From Labilithrix luteola (GTDB taxonomy: Bacteria; Myxococcota_A; Polyangia; Polyangiales; Polyangiaceae): 6,586 bases of DNA. The notes below the pieces were generated by a model. The model did not search any database and was not told the origin of the DNA. It saw only the letters and a list, made by a program, of their open reading frames with translations. The stretch lies in the NCBI GenBank assembly GCA_026225435.1, contig JAMFST010000979.1, forward strand, positions 1 through 6,586, in the 5' to 3' direction. This document shows, in pieces, positions 4,885-6,586 of this stretch. The position numbers were made by a program, and so were the translations under genes. Within the stretch, counting starts at the first letter, position 1, and each line of letters begins with the position of its first letter.

Positions 4885-6586
4885 GTGACGCTCCGTTTCT
4901 CCCCCGCCTGGCGCTCGTGGCCGGCCCTGGCCGCTTGCCTCGCGGCCGCCTCCACCGCCGCCAGCGTCTCGGTCGGTTGCAGCCGGACCACGGTGACGCC
5001 TCTCGACGCCGGCGACGATGACGCCTCGCCCAGCACCGTCGCGAGCGGCGTGCCCGCCGACGGAGGCGCCGCGAGCTCTCGCCCTTCCGCGAGCGACGGC
5101 GGAACCGGTGCGTCGACCAGCGGCAGCGACGCCGGGATGCGCACGCAGGCCGGATACGTCTCCACGCAGGATGCCCGCGCCGCCGCCACGGCCGCTGTGC
5201 AGAAGGCCTACGCCGCGGCGGTCGCCCCCGACTGCGACTCCATCCTCCGCACCCTCGACGTGAACCTCGGCATCGCCGGCACCCACGCCGACGCCACCAC
5301 CAAGGCGGCCTTCGTCGCCTTCGGCCGCTGCGCCCGCGACGGGCACGAGTGGCGCCTGCTGCGCGAGATCGGCTACTCGCTCACCGACTTCGACCCGTCG
5401 CTGAAGGACACCGGCTTCCCCGCCGAGGCCAACCAGGGCTACGCGCACCTGGCCGCCGCCGACGGCGACTTCAAGGAGCTCTTACGGAAGTGGCCCAAGG
5501 ACGGGCACGTCTACCTGGACGCCGCCCGCAACGCCTGCCGGATGGAGAACTGGAACGAGTGCACCAAGCGCGTCGACCAGACGCTCGGCTTCATGCACCA
5601 GAAGACCAAGGCCGACGACGACGAGATCATCCTCGACGCCCGCCTGCTCAAGGCCGTGGCCCTGCTCCACACCAACAAGCAGGACGACGCCTCGCGCGAG
5701 GTGGACGCGGTCGCCAAGGCGAGCACCAAGCCGAAGTACGTCGCCTGGAAGGCGCGCTTCGACGACCTGAAGAACACGCACCTGTGGTTCGAGACCGAGG
5801 TGGACGACGACGTCTACCCGGATCTGCTGCCGATGTACGGCACGCCGACGCTCGGGCCGTTCGCCACCGTGCGCCTGTGGAACTTCTCCGGCCACGCGCT
5901 CGACGTGAAGGTGACCCTCACGGTCAACGACGTCACCGAGCCCGCCTCGCAGGTGGTCCACTTCACCGCGCAGAAGTCGACGGTTAAGCTGAACCCGACC
6001 CGCCTCGCATCCTTGTCCGCCCCGGGTGCCATCAAGAGCGGCGCCGGCACCATCTCGCTGAAGATCACCGACAAGACCGGCTACGCGCCGATCACCGAGC
6101 GCTCGATCCCGGCGTCGATCCACGCCGCCAACGAGCTTCCCACGGTGCTCGCCAGCGGGCCGAAGACGGAGACCGACACGACCTGGCGCGACGTGCGCGA
6201 GCTCGAGGCGATCCGCGTCCACCCGAACGATCCGGCGGTCGCCGCCTGGATCGCCGCGGCCAAGGTGCGCGCGCCGTCGGCGGGATGGGCGACCAAGGAC
6301 GGAGCCTCCATCGTCCACGCGCTGTGGGACGAGCTGGCCGCGCGCAAGGTGGCCTTCGGGCGCGACGCCAGCCGCGACAGCGATCGCGCCGGCGCGCTCA
6401 CCGTCGGCTCCCCTGCGGAGGTGCTCGGCGCGGCCAACGGGAGCGAGCTCGAAGGGGTGGTCCTCTTCGCCTCGGCGCTCGAGTCGCTCGGTCTGCCAGT
6501 GGTGCTGGTCGACACGCCGGGGCACGCGCTCGTCGGCTGGCTGGGCAACACCGACCACTCGGACCACCAGGTCCCCTCGCCGGTCG
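4885..6586 (+). CDS. Large secreted lipoprotein with transglutaminase-like C-terminal region; truncated at window end
   Basis: The frame stays open from GTG 4885 to the window edge (567 residues). An in-frame TAG at 4873-4875 sets the upstream limit. Residues 1-32 look like a lipoprotein signal: basic start, Ala-rich core, and Cys32 in VSVGC. The -3 residue is Ser, so the lipobox is imperfect. Residues about 38-84 form a flexible Asp/Ser/Gly/Ala-rich linker. Residues 89-305 are mostly helical with TPR-like features (ARNACRMENWNECTKRVDQ; LKAVALLHTNKQDDASREV) and include Cys117 and Cys149. Residues 313-410 appear beta-rich and Ig-like. The last region, from about 430, follows the plan of bacterial transglutaminase-like proteins: GSPAEVL, then GSELEGVVLFASALESLGLPV, then PGHALVGW with His547. 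The position expected for the catalytic Cys appears to be Ser520. Its role is unknown; it would sit on the periplasmic or outer-membrane side. The gap to permease 2 is 40 bases, so co-transcription is possible. Confidence 0.8.
   Translation, partial: MTLRFSPAWRSWPALAACLAAASTAASVSVGCSRTTVTPLDAGDDDASPSTVASGVPADGGAASSRPSASDGGTGASTSGSDAGMRTQAGYVSTQDARAAATAAVQKAYAAAVAPDCDSILRTLDVNLGIAGTHADATTKAAFVAFGRCARDGHEWRLLREIGYSLTDFDPSLKDTGFPAEANQGYAHLAAADGDFKELLRKWPKDGHVYLDAARNACRMENWNECTKRVDQTLGFMHQKTKADDDEIILDARLLKAVALLHTNKQDDASREVDAVAKASTKPKYVAWKARFDDLKNTHLWFETEVDDDVYPDLLPMYGTPTLGPFATVRLWNFSGHALDVKVTLTVNDVTEPASQVVHFTAQKSTVKLNPTRLASLSAPGAIKSGAGTISLKITDKTGYAPITERSIPASIHAANELPTVLASGPKTETDTTWRDVRELEAIRVHPNDPAVAAWIAAAKVRAPSAGWATKDGASIVHALWDELAARKVAFGRDASRDSDRAGALTVGSPAEVLGAANGSELEGVVLFASALESLGLPVVLVDTPGHALVGWLGNTDHSDHQVPSPV

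Noticed and set aside
3981..5189. Long minus-strand open frame opposite permease 2 and the start of the lipoprotein
   Set aside because: It is an Arg/Glu/His-rich shadow of two better-supported plus-strand genes and has no domain of its own.
5349..5987. Plus-strand open frame in another phase within the lipoprotein gene
   Set aside because: Its product is dominated by Arg, Gly, Ala and Pro, as expected of an off-phase GC-rich frame.
5482..6567. Minus-strand open frame opposite the lipoprotein
   Set aside because: The plus strand gives a continuous frame to the window end with a lipobox, helical repeats and a transglutaminase-like pattern. The antisense product is Val/Arg/Gly-rich without motifs.
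1..6586. Defence system, CRISPR array, mobile element, prophage or RNA gene
   Set aside because: I looked on both strands for regularly spaced repeats, terminal inverted repeats, transposase or integrase motifs, and tRNA or rRNA signatures. I found none; the window reads as ordinary chromosomal genes.

Overview
The window is very GC-rich, with GTG used at several starts and genes packed with short gaps. The 3' gene encodes an apparent lipoprotein with an Asp/Ser/Gly/Ala-rich linker behind its lipobox Cys, a style common in Myxococcota. I infer a myxobacterial-type chromosome, with moderate confidence and from style alone. I see no rRNA, tRNA, CRISPR array, insertion sequence or phage gene, and no gap between genes exceeds about 110 bases.

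Layout. (1) Minus strand, 1048 to 1: a two-gene methionine-cycle unit. An ArsR-type winged helix fused to a class I SAM-dependent methyltransferase domain is followed 8 bases later by the start of methionine synthase (metH), which runs off the window. (2) A 109-base divergent intergenic region (1049-1157) with two candidate operators: a TCCTA/TAGGA dyad beside the ArsR-type gene, and a pair of ATGTCAG repeats one helical turn apart beside the plus-strand regulator. (3) Plus strand, 1158-2178: a YafY-type HTH regulator with a degenerate WYL domain, then a 114-residue membrane protein with a strong ribosome binding site. (4) Plus strand, 2245-4844: an ABC-2 exporter operon of one ATPase and two different permeases, with gaps of 10 and 1 bases. 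A GC-only hairpin lies just before the ATPase start, where a Shine-Dalgarno sequence would be. (5) Plus strand, 4885 to the window end: a large secreted lipoprotein, truncated by the window, with a helical repeat-like half, a beta-rich segment and a transglutaminase-like C-terminal region. In that region the position expected for the catalytic Cys appears to be Ser.

How the parts may work together: the ArsR-methyltransferase protein probably senses S-adenosylhomocysteine or SAM status and controls its own operon with metH. The YafY-like regulator probably controls itself and the small membrane protein. The ABC genes form one exporter of unknown substrate. The lipoprotein could be co-transcribed with the exporter (40-base gap), but a functional link is not shown. 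Most of the window is recognisable family content. The least explained items are the lipoprotein with its altered active site, the small membrane protein, and the hairpin before the exporter.
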